From the NCBI GenBank assembly GCA_002102225.1, contig LQPB01000062.1, positions 50,542 through 114,541 of the forward strand: DNA of 64,000 nucleotides. Reading direction: 5' to 3'. This stretch comes from Mycobacterium interjectum (lineage in GTDB: Bacteria; Actinomycetota; Actinomycetes; Mycobacteriales; Mycobacteriaceae). Shown piece after piece: positions 15,804 to 26,013 of this stretch (positions within the stretch are counted from its first letter, which is position 1; the number at the start of each line of letters is the position of its first letter). The position numbers were made by a program, and so were the translations under genes. Below the pieces are notes generated by a model. The model was not told the origin of the DNA, did not search any database, and worked only from the letters and a program-made list of their open reading frames with translations.

Positions 15804-17105
15804 GTGTCACAAGGTCTTTGGATCGCCGTCGCGGTCGTCGCAGCCCTGGTTGTCATCGCCGCGCTGGTCCTGGGCCTGGTGCGCTACCGCCGCCGAAGGA
15901 TCAGCCTCGCCCGGCCCGAGCCCGGCGTGCTCGATCGCTCCGGGGGCTACACGGCGTCGTCAGGCATCACCTTCAGCCAGTCCGCGCCGACGATCGACGC
16001 CGGCGGGCTGCCCGCGGTGGGCGACGACGCCACCGTTCCGCGCGACGCGCCGCGGCGCACGATCTCCGACGTCCCGCTGCCCGAACCCGAGACGCAGGCA
16101 CCGCCGGCCCCGCAGGCCCCCCCGGCGGCGGAGGCGCCGCCGGCCCCGCCCGAGTCCCCGGTGGCCGCCGAGATCGAGGCCATCGCCCCGCCCGAAGGCC
16201 GGCTGGAGCGGCTCCGCGGCCGGCTCGCCAGGTCGCAGAACGCGCTCGGGCGCAGCATGCTCGGCCTGATCGGGGGCGGCGACCTCGACGAAGAATCCTG
16301 GCAGGACGTCGAGGACACCCTGTTGGTCGCCGACCTGGGCCCGGTGGTCACCGAGTCGGTGATCTCGCAGCTGCGCGCCCGGCTGGCCAGCGGCAGCGTG
16401 CGCACCGAGGCCGACGCCAAGGCGGTGCTGCGCGACGTCCTGATCAACGAGCTGCACCCCGACATGGACCGCTCGATCCGCGCGCTGCCGCACGCCGACC
16501 ACCCGGCGGTGCTGCTGGTCGTCGGCGTCAACGGCACCGGGAAAACGACCACCGTCGGCAAGCTGGCCCGGGTGCTGGTCGCCGACGGGCGCCGCGTGGT
16601 GCTCGGCGCGGCCGACACCTTCCGGGCCGCGGCGGCCGATCAGCTGCAGACCTGGGCGTCCCGGGTTGGCGCGGAGGTGGTGCGCGGGGCCGAAGGCGCC
16701 GACCCGGCGTCGGTCGCGTTCGACGCCGTCGACAAGGGCATCGCCTGCGGCGCCGACGTCGTGGTCGTCGACACCGCCGGGCGGCTGCACACCAAAGTCG
16801 GGCTGATGGACGAGCTCGACAAGGTTAAGCGCGTGATAACCCGGCGCGCCGCCGTCGACGAGGTGTTGCTGGTGCTCGACGCCACCATCGGGCAGAACGG
16901 CCTGGCCCAGGCGCGGGTGTTCGCCGACGTCGTCGACATCACCGGCGCGGTGCTGACCAAGCTCGACGGAACTGCCAAGGGCGGCATCGTTTTCCGCGTC
17001 CAGCAGGAGCTCGGGGTGCCGGTGAAGCTGGTCGGGCTCGGCGAGGGTCCCGACGATCTCGCGCCGTTCGAACCCGCCGCTTTCGTCGACGCCCTGCTCG
17101 GCTGA
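15804..17105 (+). CDS. ftsY: Signal recognition particle receptor FtsY
   Basis: A 433-residue SRP-family GTPase that docks SRP-ribosome complexes to the SecYEG translocon. An N-terminal transmembrane helix (residues 4-26, WIAVAVVAALVVIAALVLG) is followed by a Pro/Ala-rich acidic linker (about 90-135), the N domain, and the G domain with GVNGTGKTTTVGKLA, DTFRAAAADQL, DTAGRLHTK, TKLDGTAKGG and GLGEGPDDLAPF. The GTG at 15804 gives MSQGLWIAVAV. The partner ffh lies at 24349. M. tuberculosis ortholog Rv2921c. Confidence 0.96.
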   Translation: MSQGLWIAVAVVAALVVIAALVLGLVRYRRRRISLARPEPGVLDRSGGYTASSGITFSQSAPTIDAGGLPAVGDDATVPRDAPRRTISDVPLPEPETQAPPAPQAPPAAEAPPAPPESPVAAEIEAIAPPEGRLERLRGRLARSQNALGRSMLGLIGGGDLDEESWQDVEDTLLVADLGPVVTESVISQLRARLASGSVRTEADAKAVLRDVLINELHPDMDRSIRALPHADHPAVLLVVGVNGTGKTTTVGKLARVLVADGRRVVLGAADTFRAAAADQLQTWASRVGAEVVRGAEGADPASVAFDAVDKGIACGADVVVVDTAGRLHTKVGLMDELDKVKRVITRRAAVDEVLLVLDATIGQNGLAQARVFADVVDITGAVLTKLDGTAKGGIVFRVQQELGVPVKLVGLGEGPDDLAPFEPAAFVDALLG

Positions 17106-17130
17106 AACCCCTTACACGGCACGCGCGACG

Positions 17131-17168
17131 TTAATAACGCCGAAACATCGCGGCCCCATTGCCGAAAC
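17131..17168 (+). promoter_or_regulatory. Candidate GlnR-binding site upstream of amt
   Basis: Two GAAAC half-sites at 17142-17146 and 17164-17168 are exactly 22 bp apart, the periodicity of the actinobacterial GlnR box, in which GTNAC and GAAAC half-sites alternate with 6-bp gaps. The intervening GTNAC half-sites are poor (TTAAT, GCCCC). GlnR is known to control amt-glnB-glnD in mycobacteria, which supports but does not prove the call. Confidence 0.45.
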
Positions 17169-17244
17169 AACCATTGAGCATGGTTCTCGCAGGCTACAGG
17201 CAGCTGCCTGTGGGCCTGCTGATGCCGACCGGAGGTGAAAGCGA

Positions 17245-18677
<1,433 letters not shown>

Positions 18678-18681
<4 letters not shown>

Positions 18682-19016
18682 AGCTAGTCACGGCGATCGT
18701 GAAGCCATTCACCCTCGATGACGTCAAGACCAGCCTCGAGGAAGCCGGGGTCCTGGGGATGACGGTCAGCGAAATCCAGGGCTATGGCCGCCAGAAGGGC
18801 CACACCGAGGTGTACCGCGGTGCGGAGTACTCGGTCGACTTCGTGCCGAAGGTGCGGATCGAGGTCGTCGTCGACGACTCCATCGTCGACAAGGTCGTGG
18901 ACAGCATCGTCCGGGCGGCCCGCACCGGCAAGATCGGTGACGGCAAGGTCTGGGTGAGCCCCGTGGAAACCATCGTGCGGGTGCGCACGGGCGAACGCGG
19001 AACCGATGCCCTCTGA
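18678..19016 (+). CDS. glnB: Nitrogen regulatory protein PII
   Basis: A 112-residue trimeric PII sensor of ATP/ADP and 2-oxoglutarate. The T-loop with the modification tyrosine is KGHTEVYRGAEYSVDF (Tyr51), the B-loop is TGKIGDGKVWV, and the N-terminus MKLVTAIVKPFTLDDVK is canonical. In actinobacteria GlnD modifies Tyr51 by adenylylation. It sits between its membrane target (amt) and its modifier (glnD). Confidence 0.97.
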
Positions 19017-19061
19017 CCCCAGCCGTAGGTTGTTGATCCAGGCCGGGCGGGCCGGGAGGGT

Positions 19062-21506
19062 ATGAAACAGGACCCACCCGGCCCGTCCGGGTCATCTGGA
19101 GCGGGAACGGAAAACGCCTGCGCGGCAAGCGATTTGGTTGCCGCGCGGCGCCAGTTGCTGTCGGACGGTCGCGGGCTCGGGGCGGCCGAGCTGCGGCACG
19201 CCTGGCAGGATCTGCACGAGTCGTGGCTGACCGCCAAGGCCGACGAGATCGGGATCACGGACGCCAGTGGCTTCGCGATCGTCGGGATCGGCGGGCTGGG
19301 CCGCCATGAGCTGCTGCCGTATTCGGACCTGGACCTCATGTTGCTGCACGACGACAAGCCCGCCGAGGTGCTGCAACAGGTCGCCGACAAGCTGTGGTAT
19401 CCGTTGTGGGACGCCAACGTTCGGCTTGACCACAGCGTGCGCACGGTCTCCGGCGCGCTCGGCGTCGCCAACGCCGACATGATCGCCGCGCTGGGCATGC
19501 TGGATGCCCGCCACATCGCCGGCGACGCGCGGCTGTCCGAGGAATTGATCACCGGCGCAAGAAGGCAGTGGCGCAGCGCGATTCGCTCTCGGATGAACGA
19601 GCTGGTCGACATCACGCAGGCCCGTTGGGAGCGCTGCGGCCGGATCGCGCAGCGCGCCGAGCCCGACCTCAAGTCGGGCCGCGGCGGCCTTCGCGACGTG
19701 CAACTGCTCGACGCGCTCGGGGTGGCCCAGCTCATCGACCGCCACGGCATGGCCCGCCCGGAAACGCCCGGGGGCTCCCTCGATGACGCCTATCTGACGC
19801 TGCTGGACGTGCGCACCGAGCTGCACCGGGTATCCGGGCGCGGCCGCGATCAGCTGCTGGCCCAGTACGCCGACGAGATCAGCGCCGCGTTGCACATCGG
19901 TGACCGATTCGACTTGGCGCGCAAGCTTTCCGGGGCCGGCCGCACCATCGCCTACCACGCCGAAACCGGGTTGCGGACCGCCGAAAACGCCCTGCCGCGG
20001 CGCGGCGTGTCGGCGCTGGTCCGGCGGCCCAAGCGCCGCCCCCTGGACGAGGGCGTGGTCGAGTACGCCGGCGAAATCGTGCTGGCCCGCGACGCCTCAC
20101 CCGAATCCGACGCCGGGCTGGTGCTGCGGGTGGCCGCCGCCTCGGCCGAGACCGGCGTGCCCATCGGCGCCGCCACGCTGAGCCGGCTGGCCGCCTGCGC
20201 ACCCGAGATGCCGATCCCGTGGCCGCGCGAGGCGTTGGACGACTTGCTGGTCGTGCTCTCCGCCGGGCCCACCGCGGTGGCGACGGTCGAAGCGCTCGAC
20301 CGCACCGGGCTGTGGGAGCGGTTGTTGCCGGAATGGGCCGCGATCCGCGACCTTCCGCCCCGCGACGTCGCGCACAAGTGGACGGTGGACCGGCACGTCG
20401 TCGAGACCACCGTCAACGCCGCCCCGCTGGCCACCCGCGTGGCGCGACCCGACCTGCTGGCCCTGGGCGCGCTGCTGCACGACATCGGCAAGGGCAGGGG
20501 AGTCGACCACAGCGTGCTCGGGGCCCAGATGGCCATCGAGATGGGCGCCAGGCTCGGGGTCGCGCCCGGCGACGCCGAGTTCCTGTCCAAGCTGGTCCGC
20601 CACCACCTGCTGCTGCCGGTGGTGGCCACCCGCAGCGACCTCAACGACCCCAAGACCATCGAGGGCGTGTCGGAAGCCCTGGGCGGGGATCCGCTGCTGC
20701 TCGAGGTGCTGCGCGCGCTGACCGAGGCGGACTCCAAGGCGACCGGCCCCGGCGTGTGGAGCGACTGGAAGGCGTCGCTGATCGAGGACCTGGTGCGCCG
20801 CTGCCGGCTGGTGATGGCCGGCGAGCCGCTGCCGCGGGCCGATCCGGCGACGCCGCACTATCTTTCGCTGGCCGCCGATCACGGGGTGCACGTGGAGATC
20901 ACGCCGGGCGACAGCGCGCGGATGTATCAGGTGGTCATGGTGGCCCCGGACCAGCGCGGCCTGGTCTCGAAGGCCGCGGCCGTGCTCGCGCTGAACTCGC
21001 TGGGCGTCCACTCGGCGGCGGTGAACAGCTACGAGGGCGTCGCGATCACCGAGTTCGTGGTGTCGCCGCACTTCGGTTCCCCGCCCGCCCCCGAGCTGTT
21101 GCGGCAGCAATTCGTCGGCGCCCTGGCGGGCGACATCGACGTGATGGCCGCGCTGGAGAAGCGGGACAGCGAGGCGACCGGCCCGGGTGCCGCGCGGGCC
21201 GGCGAGGTGCAGGCGGGGGTACCCGTCACGCGTTCGACCGCCCCGCCCCGGATCGTGTGGCTCGACCCCGCCGCCGACGGCCAGCTGGTCGTCGAGGTGC
21301 GCGCGACGGACCGGCCGGGCCTGCTCGCGCTGCTGGCCCGGGCGCTGGAGCGGGCCGGGGTCGACATCGGCTGGGCGAAGGTCAACACGTTCGGGTCGAC
21401 GGCGGCAGACGTGTTCTGCGTGGAGGCCGTCGACGACGCGCGCGCGGCGGTGGAGAAGCACCTGCTCGACGTGTTGGGCGGGCAGGCGGAGGTGGCGTTC
21501 GGCTAG
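19062..21506 (+). CDS. glnD: PII nucleotidyltransferase / deadenylylase GlnD
   Basis: An 814-residue bifunctional enzyme. The N-terminal nucleotidyltransferase has GIGGLGRHELLPYSDLDLMLL, whose acidic pair binds metal. Next are a linker domain with LKSGRGGLRDVQLLDAL, an HD phosphohydrolase domain with LLHDIGKGRGVDH (about residue 470) and two C-terminal ACT domains (about 625-700 and 745-814) for glutamine sensing. It starts 45 bp after glnB. Length matches M. tuberculosis (808). ATG 19062 is preceded by GGGAGGGT. Confidence 0.95.
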   Translation: MKQDPPGPSGSSGAGTENACAASDLVAARRQLLSDGRGLGAAELRHAWQDLHESWLTAKADEIGITDASGFAIVGIGGLGRHELLPYSDLDLMLLHDDKPAEVLQQVADKLWYPLWDANVRLDHSVRTVSGALGVANADMIAALGMLDARHIAGDARLSEELITGARRQWRSAIRSRMNELVDITQARWERCGRIAQRAEPDLKSGRGGLRDVQLLDALGVAQLIDRHGMARPETPGGSLDDAYLTLLDVRTELHRVSGRGRDQLLAQYADEISAALHIGDRFDLARKLSGAGRTIAYHAETGLRTAENALPRRGVSALVRRPKRRPLDEGVVEYAGEIVLARDASPESDAGLVLRVAAASAETGVPIGAATLSRLAACAPEMPIPWPREALDDLLVVLSAGPTAVATVEALDRTGLWERLLPEWAAIRDLPPRDVAHKWTVDRHVVETTVNAAPLATRVARPDLLALGALLHDIGKGRGVDHSVLGAQMAIEMGARLGVAPGDAEFLSKLVRHHLLLPVVATRSDLNDPKTIEGVSEALGGDPLLLEVLRALTEADSKATGPGVWSDWKASLIEDLVRRCRLVMAGEPLPRADPATPHYLSLAADHGVHVEITPGDSARMYQVVMVAPDQRGLVSKAAAVLALNSLGVHSAAVNSYEGVAITEFVVSPHFGSPPAPELLRQQFVGALAGDIDVMAALEKRDSEATGPGAARAGEVQAGVPVTRSTAPPRIVWLDPAADGQLVVEVRATDRPGLLALLARALERAGVDIGWAKVNTFGSTAADVFCVEAVDDARAAVEKHLLDVLGGQAEVAFG

Positions 21507-21510
21507 CCCG

Positions 21511-21573
21511 GCGATCGCGAGCGCGGCGCTGGGGGCACCTCCCGCTCGCGGGGGACCGGGCGAAACGGGTCGC
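21511..21573 (+). repeat. Dispersed intergenic element, family 1, copy B
   Basis: Between the convergent glnD and helicase stops. Reads GATCGCGAGCGCGGCG, then GGGGGCACCTCCCGC, TCGCGGGGGACC and GGGCGAAACGGGTCGCC. It is related to copies A, C and D; its internal order is rearranged relative to copy C. Confidence 0.62.
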
Positions 21574-21578
21574 CGCTA

Positions 21579-23291
21579 TCAGCCCGGCCGGGACTGCTCG
21601 GAATTCAGCTGCCGCAGGGCCTCGATGCGGGCCTGGATCTGCTCGCGGGTCGCCGCGGCGATCGGGGGTCCCCCGCAGCGTCGGCGAAGCTCGTTGTGAA
21701 TCCACCCGTGTGGCTTGCCGGTGCGGTGGTGGGTGGCCGAGACGAGGGTGTTGAGCTCGCGGCGCAGGTCGCGGAGTTGCCCGTGCATGGACACCCGCGC
21801 CGCCGGCGCTTCGTCGCCCGAGGCGGCCCGCCTCTTGAGCTGCTCGTCTTGGCGTTGGTGCAGCAGGGCGCGCATCTGTTCGGCGTCGAGCAACCCCGGG
21901 ATGCCGAGGTAGTCGGCCTCCTCTTCGCTGCCCGCCGGCGCCGCGGTGCCGAACGACGATCCGTCGAAGATGACCTGATCCAGCTCGGCGTCGGCGCCCA
22001 GCGAGGTGAAACCCTGGTCGGCTTCGGTCTTTTCGGTCCGCCTCCGGGTCGCGGGATCGCCGTCGAGGGGATCGTCGTCGGCCTCGCGGTGCGGCTGGCC
22101 CAGCACGTGATTGCGCTGGGCCTCCAGCTCGCTGGCGAGCTGCAGCAGGTTGGGCACCGACGGCAGGAAGATGCTCGCCGTTTCGCCCGCCCGGCGCGAG
22201 CGCACGAACCGGCCGATGGCCTGGGCGAAGAACAGCGGCGTCGAGGCGCTGGTGGCATAGATCCCGACCGACAGCCGCGGCACGTCGACGCCCTCGGAGA
22301 CCATGCGCACCGCGACCAGCCACCGGCTGGTGCCCTCGGCGAAGGCGCTGATCCGGGCCGACGATCCCGGATCGTCGGACAGCACGACCGCGGGCACCTC
22401 CCCGGTGAGCCTCGTCAGCAGCGCGGCGTAGGCGCGCGCCGCGGTGCGGTCGGAGGCGATGATCATGCCGCCGGCGTCGGGCACGTGGGCCCGCTTTTGG
22501 CGTAGCCGCTGATCGGCGGCGGCGATGACCGCGGGCATCCACTCGCCGGCCGGGTCGAGCGCGGTACGCCACGCCCGCGCGGTGTGTTCGGCCGTCAACG
22601 GCTCGCCGAGTCGGGCGGCGTGCTCCTCGCCCGCGCTGTCCCGCCAGCGCGCCTCCCCCGAGTAGGCGAGGAACACCACCGGCCGGACCACACCGTCGGC
22701 CAGCGCCTCGGCGTAGCCGTAGGTGTGATCGGCCCGCGACCTGAGCACCCCGTCCGCGCCCGACGTGTAGTCGACGAACGGGATGGGGCTGTCGTCGCTG
22801 CGAAACGGCGTGCCCGTCAAGGCGAGTCGCCGAGTCGCGTCGCCGAAGGCCTCGCGGATGGCCTCGCCCCAGGTCTTCGCGTCGCCGCCGTGATGGATCT
22901 CGTCGAAGACGACCAGCGTCTTGCGCTGCTCGGTGCGCACCCGGTGCAGCGTCGGGTGCGCGGCGACCTGGGCGTAGGTCACCATCACGCCGTGAAACTC
23001 CGGCGAGGTCTGGGGGTTGGTGTTGGAGAATTTCGGGTCCAGGGCCAGGCCGTGCCGCCCGGCGGCCAGCGCCCACTGGGTCTTGAGGTGCTCGGTGGGC
23101 ACGACGACGGTGAGTTGTTCGACGGCCCGCTGGCCGAGCAGTTCGGCGGCGACCCGGAGCGCAAACGTCGTCTTCCCGGAGCCGGGGGTGGCGACGGCCA
23201 GGAAGTCGCGCGGCTGGGCGGCGAGGTAGCGCACCAGCGCCCTGCGCTGCCAGCCGCGCAGCGGCAGGCCGGTGTCGCTGCCCAACCGCAT
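21579..23291 (-). CDS. DEAD/DEAH-box superfamily 2 helicase (Rv2917-like)
   Basis: A 570-residue helicase. Motif I is ATPGSGKTTFALRVA (Lys40), motif II DEIHHGG, motif III LTGTPFR, and motif VI QAIGRFVRSRRAGE, with a C-terminal region rich in charged residues and RREL repeats. The fold resembles UvsW/RadD-type helicases acting on DNA; its substrate is unknown. An upstream in-frame extension exists, but ATG 23291 (MRLGSDTGLPLRGWQRRAL) has GAGGGGGA before it and begins at the conserved Q-motif region. It is convergent with glnD, as in M. tuberculosis. Confidence 0.88.
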   Translation of the reverse strand: MRLGSDTGLPLRGWQRRALVRYLAAQPRDFLAVATPGSGKTTFALRVAAELLGQRAVEQLTVVVPTEHLKTQWALAAGRHGLALDPKFSNTNPQTSPEFHGVMVTYAQVAAHPTLHRVRTEQRKTLVVFDEIHHGGDAKTWGEAIREAFGDATRRLALTGTPFRSDDSPIPFVDYTSGADGVLRSRADHTYGYAEALADGVVRPVVFLAYSGEARWRDSAGEEHAARLGEPLTAEHTARAWRTALDPAGEWMPAVIAAADQRLRQKRAHVPDAGGMIIASDRTAARAYAALLTRLTGEVPAVVLSDDPGSSARISAFAEGTSRWLVAVRMVSEGVDVPRLSVGIYATSASTPLFFAQAIGRFVRSRRAGETASIFLPSVPNLLQLASELEAQRNHVLGQPHREADDDPLDGDPATRRRTEKTEADQGFTSLGADAELDQVIFDGSSFGTAAPAGSEEEADYLGIPGLLDAEQMRALLHQRQDEQLKRRAASGDEAPAARVSMHGQLRDLRRELNTLVSATHHRTGKPHGWIHNELRRRCGGPPIAAATREQIQARIEALRQLNSEQSRPG

Positions 23292-23417
23292 CGACACAGT
23301 CCCCCTCGTTGATGCTCTGCGCGCGTGGCGTCTTCGTGTCCGCGACAGCGTCGACGCGGCCGGTGGCGGGTGTGAAATGTAGCATGCCAACGCTTTTCGG
23401 CGCAGCAGCGACGCGAG

Positions 23418-24227
23418 CTAGACGGCGTGGCTCGCCAGGTCGCGGGATTGAAGCCACGTGTGAATTCGTTCGGCGACGTCGGCCCAGCCCGGTTCGAGCA
23501 TCATGTTGTGGCCCATGTCGAAGAATTCCGGCTCGGTCCGGTAGGCGCGCGCGGTGGCGCGCACCGCGCGGACGCTGACAAAGCCGTCGTGCACGGCGCC
23601 GAGGACCAGCATCGGGGTCCGCACCCGCTCGGTGTCGACCCGGCGAAGCATCGGTTCGGTCATCGCCGCGCGGATGCTCTCGGGCCCGGCGCGGTGCCAG
23701 CACGAGAGGACGACGTCCTCGGGCGTGTCCGCGCAGAAGAGATATTCGCGGGCCAGCGTCGACGTCCGCAGGAACTTGACCAGGGTGGGGTCGTTGAACG
23801 AGTGCACGGTCATCCACGGGCGCCGGCGCCAGACCCGCAGCGCCGCTCCGAGCACGCCCGACGGCGGGAGCGAGCCGACCAGCACGGCGGCCGGCGCGGT
23901 TCGCTCTTCGAGGTAGCGCTGGATCGTGTAGCCGCCCAGGGAGTGGCCGATCAGGACGGGATGGCGCGCCGGCGAGCCGCTCAGGTCGTCGGCCACCGAC
24001 CGGATGTCGTCGATGTAGTCGGCGATGGAAACCCTTGCCAGCGGCTTGTCCGTGGGGCTGGTGCCGTGCCCGCGCAGGCTCATCGCGACCGCGCGATAAC
24101 CCGCGTCGGCGAAGAAGTCCAGGAAGTGCTGGTCCCAGCACCACGCGCCGTGCCAGCCGCCGTGCACGAACAGCAGCGGCACCGGGTGCGCGTCGCTGCA
24201 GGACCCTTTGTCGATCACCTCGAGCAT
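23418..24227 (-). CDS. Alpha/beta hydrolase
   Basis: A 269-residue serine hydrolase with an HGGWHGAWCW oxyanion region, nucleophile elbow GHSLGG, acid in LGAVHDGFVS and base in FFDMGHNMMLEPGW. Similar enzymes include esterases and epoxide-hydrolase-like proteins; no specific substrate can be assigned. It lies between the helicase and ffh, which are adjacent in M. tuberculosis, so it is an accessory gene of this lineage or was lost there. Start ATG 24227 lacks a strong ribosome-binding site. Confidence 0.82.
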   Translation of the reverse strand: MLEVIDKGSCSDAHPVPLLFVHGGWHGAWCWDQHFLDFFADAGYRAVAMSLRGHGTSPTDKPLARVSIADYIDDIRSVADDLSGSPARHPVLIGHSLGGYTIQRYLEERTAPAAVLVGSLPPSGVLGAALRVWRRRPWMTVHSFNDPTLVKFLRTSTLAREYLFCADTPEDVVLSCWHRAGPESIRAAMTEPMLRRVDTERVRTPMLVLGAVHDGFVSVRAVRATARAYRTEPEFFDMGHNMMLEPGWADVAERIHTWLQSRDLASHAV

Positions 24228-24336
24228 GAGCCTGACCCCTCTGAGCTATCGGCCTCGCCGAAACATAAACGACGGCGACGCCCGCCGGGGCATTGTGCGA
24301 GATTTATGTGTCGCGAGCCCGCGCTCGCACTACCAC

Positions 24337-24342
24337 TAGGCT
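24337..24342 (+). promoter_or_regulatory. -10 element TAGGCT, probable leaderless ffh promoter
   Basis: TAGGCT ends 6 nt before the ffh GTG (24349), separated only by GACGGG. This is the spacing expected for transcription starting at the initiation codon. Confidence 0.45.
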
Positions 24343-24348
24343 GACGGG

Positions 24349-25929
24349 GTGTTTGAATCCCTGTCCGACCGATTGACCGGTGCCCTTTCCGGGCTGCGCG
24401 GCAAGGGTCGACTGACCGACGCCGATATCGAGGCGACCACCCGCGAAATCCGGCTGGCTCTGCTGGAAGCCGACGTTTCCCTGCCCGTGGTGCGGGCGTT
24501 CGTCGGCCGGATCAAGGAACGCGCCAAGGGCGCCGAGGTCTCGGGTGCCCTCAACCCGGCGCAGCAGGTCGTCAAGATCGTCAACGAGGAACTCATCGGC
24601 ATCCTGGGCGGGGAAACCCGCCAGCTGGCGTTCGCGAAGTCGCCGCCGACGGTCGTGATGCTGGCCGGCCTGCAGGGTTCCGGCAAGACGTCGCTGGCCG
24701 GCAAGCTGGCCGCGTGGTTGCGCGGCCAGGGGCACACCCCGCTCCTGGTGGCCTGCGACCTGCAGCGGCCCGCCGCGGTCAACCAGCTGCAGGTGGTCGG
24801 CGAACGCGCGGGGGTGCCGGTGTTCGCGCCGCATCCCGGCGCTCCATCTTCTGGCCCGGACACCGGGCCACTCGGCGATCCCGTCGCCGTCGCGGCGGCG
24901 GGGCTGGCGGAGGCCCGGGCCAAGCACTTCGACGTCGTCATCGTCGACACCGCCGGCCGGCTGGGCATCGACGACGAGCTGATGGCCCAGGCTGCGGCCA
25001 TCCGCGACGCCGTCGACCCCGACGAGGTGTTGTTCGTCCTCGACGCGATGATCGGCCAGGACGCCGTCACCACCGCCGAGGCGTTCCGCGAGGGTGTCGG
25101 ATTCACCGGCGTGGTGCTGACCAAGCTCGACGGGGACGCCCGCGGCGGCGCCGCGCTGTCGGTCCGCGAGGTGACCGGGGTGCCAATCCTTTTCGCCGCC
25201 ACCGGCGAGAAGCTGGAGGACTTCGACGTCTTCCACCCGGACCGGATGGCCAGCCGCATCCTGGGCATGGGCGACGTGCTGACCCTGATCGAGCAGGCCG
25301 AACAGGTCTTCGACGCGCAGCGCGCCGAGGAGGCCGCCGCCAAGATCGGCAGCGGCGAGCTCACGCTGGAGGACTTCCTCGAGCAGATGCTCGCCATCCG
25401 CAAGATGGGCCCGATCGGCAACCTGCTGGGCATGCTGCCCGGCGCCGGGCAGATGAAGGACGCCCTGGCCGAGGTCGACGACAGGCAGCTCGACCGGCTG
25501 CAGGCCATCATCCGCGGCATGACGCCCCAGGAGCGCGCCGACCCAAAGATCATCAACGCGTCGCGGCGGCTGCGCATCGCCAACGGCTCGGGGGTGACGG
25601 TGTCGGAGGTCAACCAGCTGGTCGACCGCTTCTTCGAAGCCCGCAAGATGATGTCGTCGATGCTCGGCGGCATGGGCATCCCCGGCCTGGGGCGCAAGTC
25701 GGCGACCCGAAAGTCCAAGGGGGCAAAGGGCAAGAAAGGCAAGAAGGGTGGCCGCGGGCCCACGCCGCCGAAGGTCAGGAACCCGCTCATGCAGGGCATG
25801 CCGGGCATGCCGGCCGGGTTCCCCGACCTGTCGCAGATGCCCGAAGGCCTCAACGAGCTGCCGCCCGGGCTGGCCGACTTCGACCTGTCCAAGCTGAAGT
25901 TCCCGGGCAACCCGGGCAAGAAGTCGTGA
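24349..25929 (+). CDS. ffh: Signal recognition particle protein Ffh
   Basis: A 526-residue SRP54 GTPase. N domain residues 1-90, G domain with GLQGSGKTSLAGKLA, DLQRPAAVNQL, DTAGRLGID, TKLDGDARGG and ATGEKLEDFD, and a Met-rich M domain (about 320-440: MLAIRKMGPIGNLLGMLPGAGQMK) that binds signal peptides and 4.5S RNA. A basic GKKGKKGG stretch and a Gly/Pro/Met-rich tail extend it beyond the E. coli protein (453), as in other mycobacteria. GTG 24349 gives MFESLSDRLTGAL. Confidence 0.96.
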   Translation: MFESLSDRLTGALSGLRGKGRLTDADIEATTREIRLALLEADVSLPVVRAFVGRIKERAKGAEVSGALNPAQQVVKIVNEELIGILGGETRQLAFAKSPPTVVMLAGLQGSGKTSLAGKLAAWLRGQGHTPLLVACDLQRPAAVNQLQVVGERAGVPVFAPHPGAPSSGPDTGPLGDPVAVAAAGLAEARAKHFDVVIVDTAGRLGIDDELMAQAAAIRDAVDPDEVLFVLDAMIGQDAVTTAEAFREGVGFTGVVLTKLDGDARGGAALSVREVTGVPILFAATGEKLEDFDVFHPDRMASRILGMGDVLTLIEQAEQVFDAQRAEEAAAKIGSGELTLEDFLEQMLAIRKMGPIGNLLGMLPGAGQMKDALAEVDDRQLDRLQAIIRGMTPQERADPKIINASRRLRIANGSGVTVSEVNQLVDRFFEARKMMSSMLGGMGIPGLGRKSATRKSKGAKGKKGKKGGRGPTPPKVRNPLMQGMPGMPAGFPDLSQMPEGLNELPPGLADFDLSKLKFPGNPGKKS

Positions 25930-25930
25930 C

Positions 25931-25992
25931 GATCGCGAGCGCGGCGGAGCCGGGCGAAGTCCCCCGCAAGCGGGAGGTGCCCCCAGGTCGTC
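25931..25992 (+). repeat. Dispersed intergenic element, family 1, copy C
   Basis: Starts 1 bp after the ffh stop: GATCGCGAGCGCGGCG, GAGCCGGGCG, then AGTCCCCCGCAAGCGGGAGG and TGCCCCCAGGTCG. CCCCCGC/GCGGG(A) can form a hairpin. It occupies most of the gap before the amidohydrolase gene. Confidence 0.65.
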
Positions 25993-26013
25993 GGATTAGG
26001 AAGTAGCCGCGCC

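Noticed and set aside
11699..15856. A 1385-residue open frame antisense to acyP, smc and beyond
   Set aside because: High GC at third positions creates long antisense frames. The translation is Gly/His/Gln/Arg-rich with no domain, while smc on the plus strand has all expected motifs.
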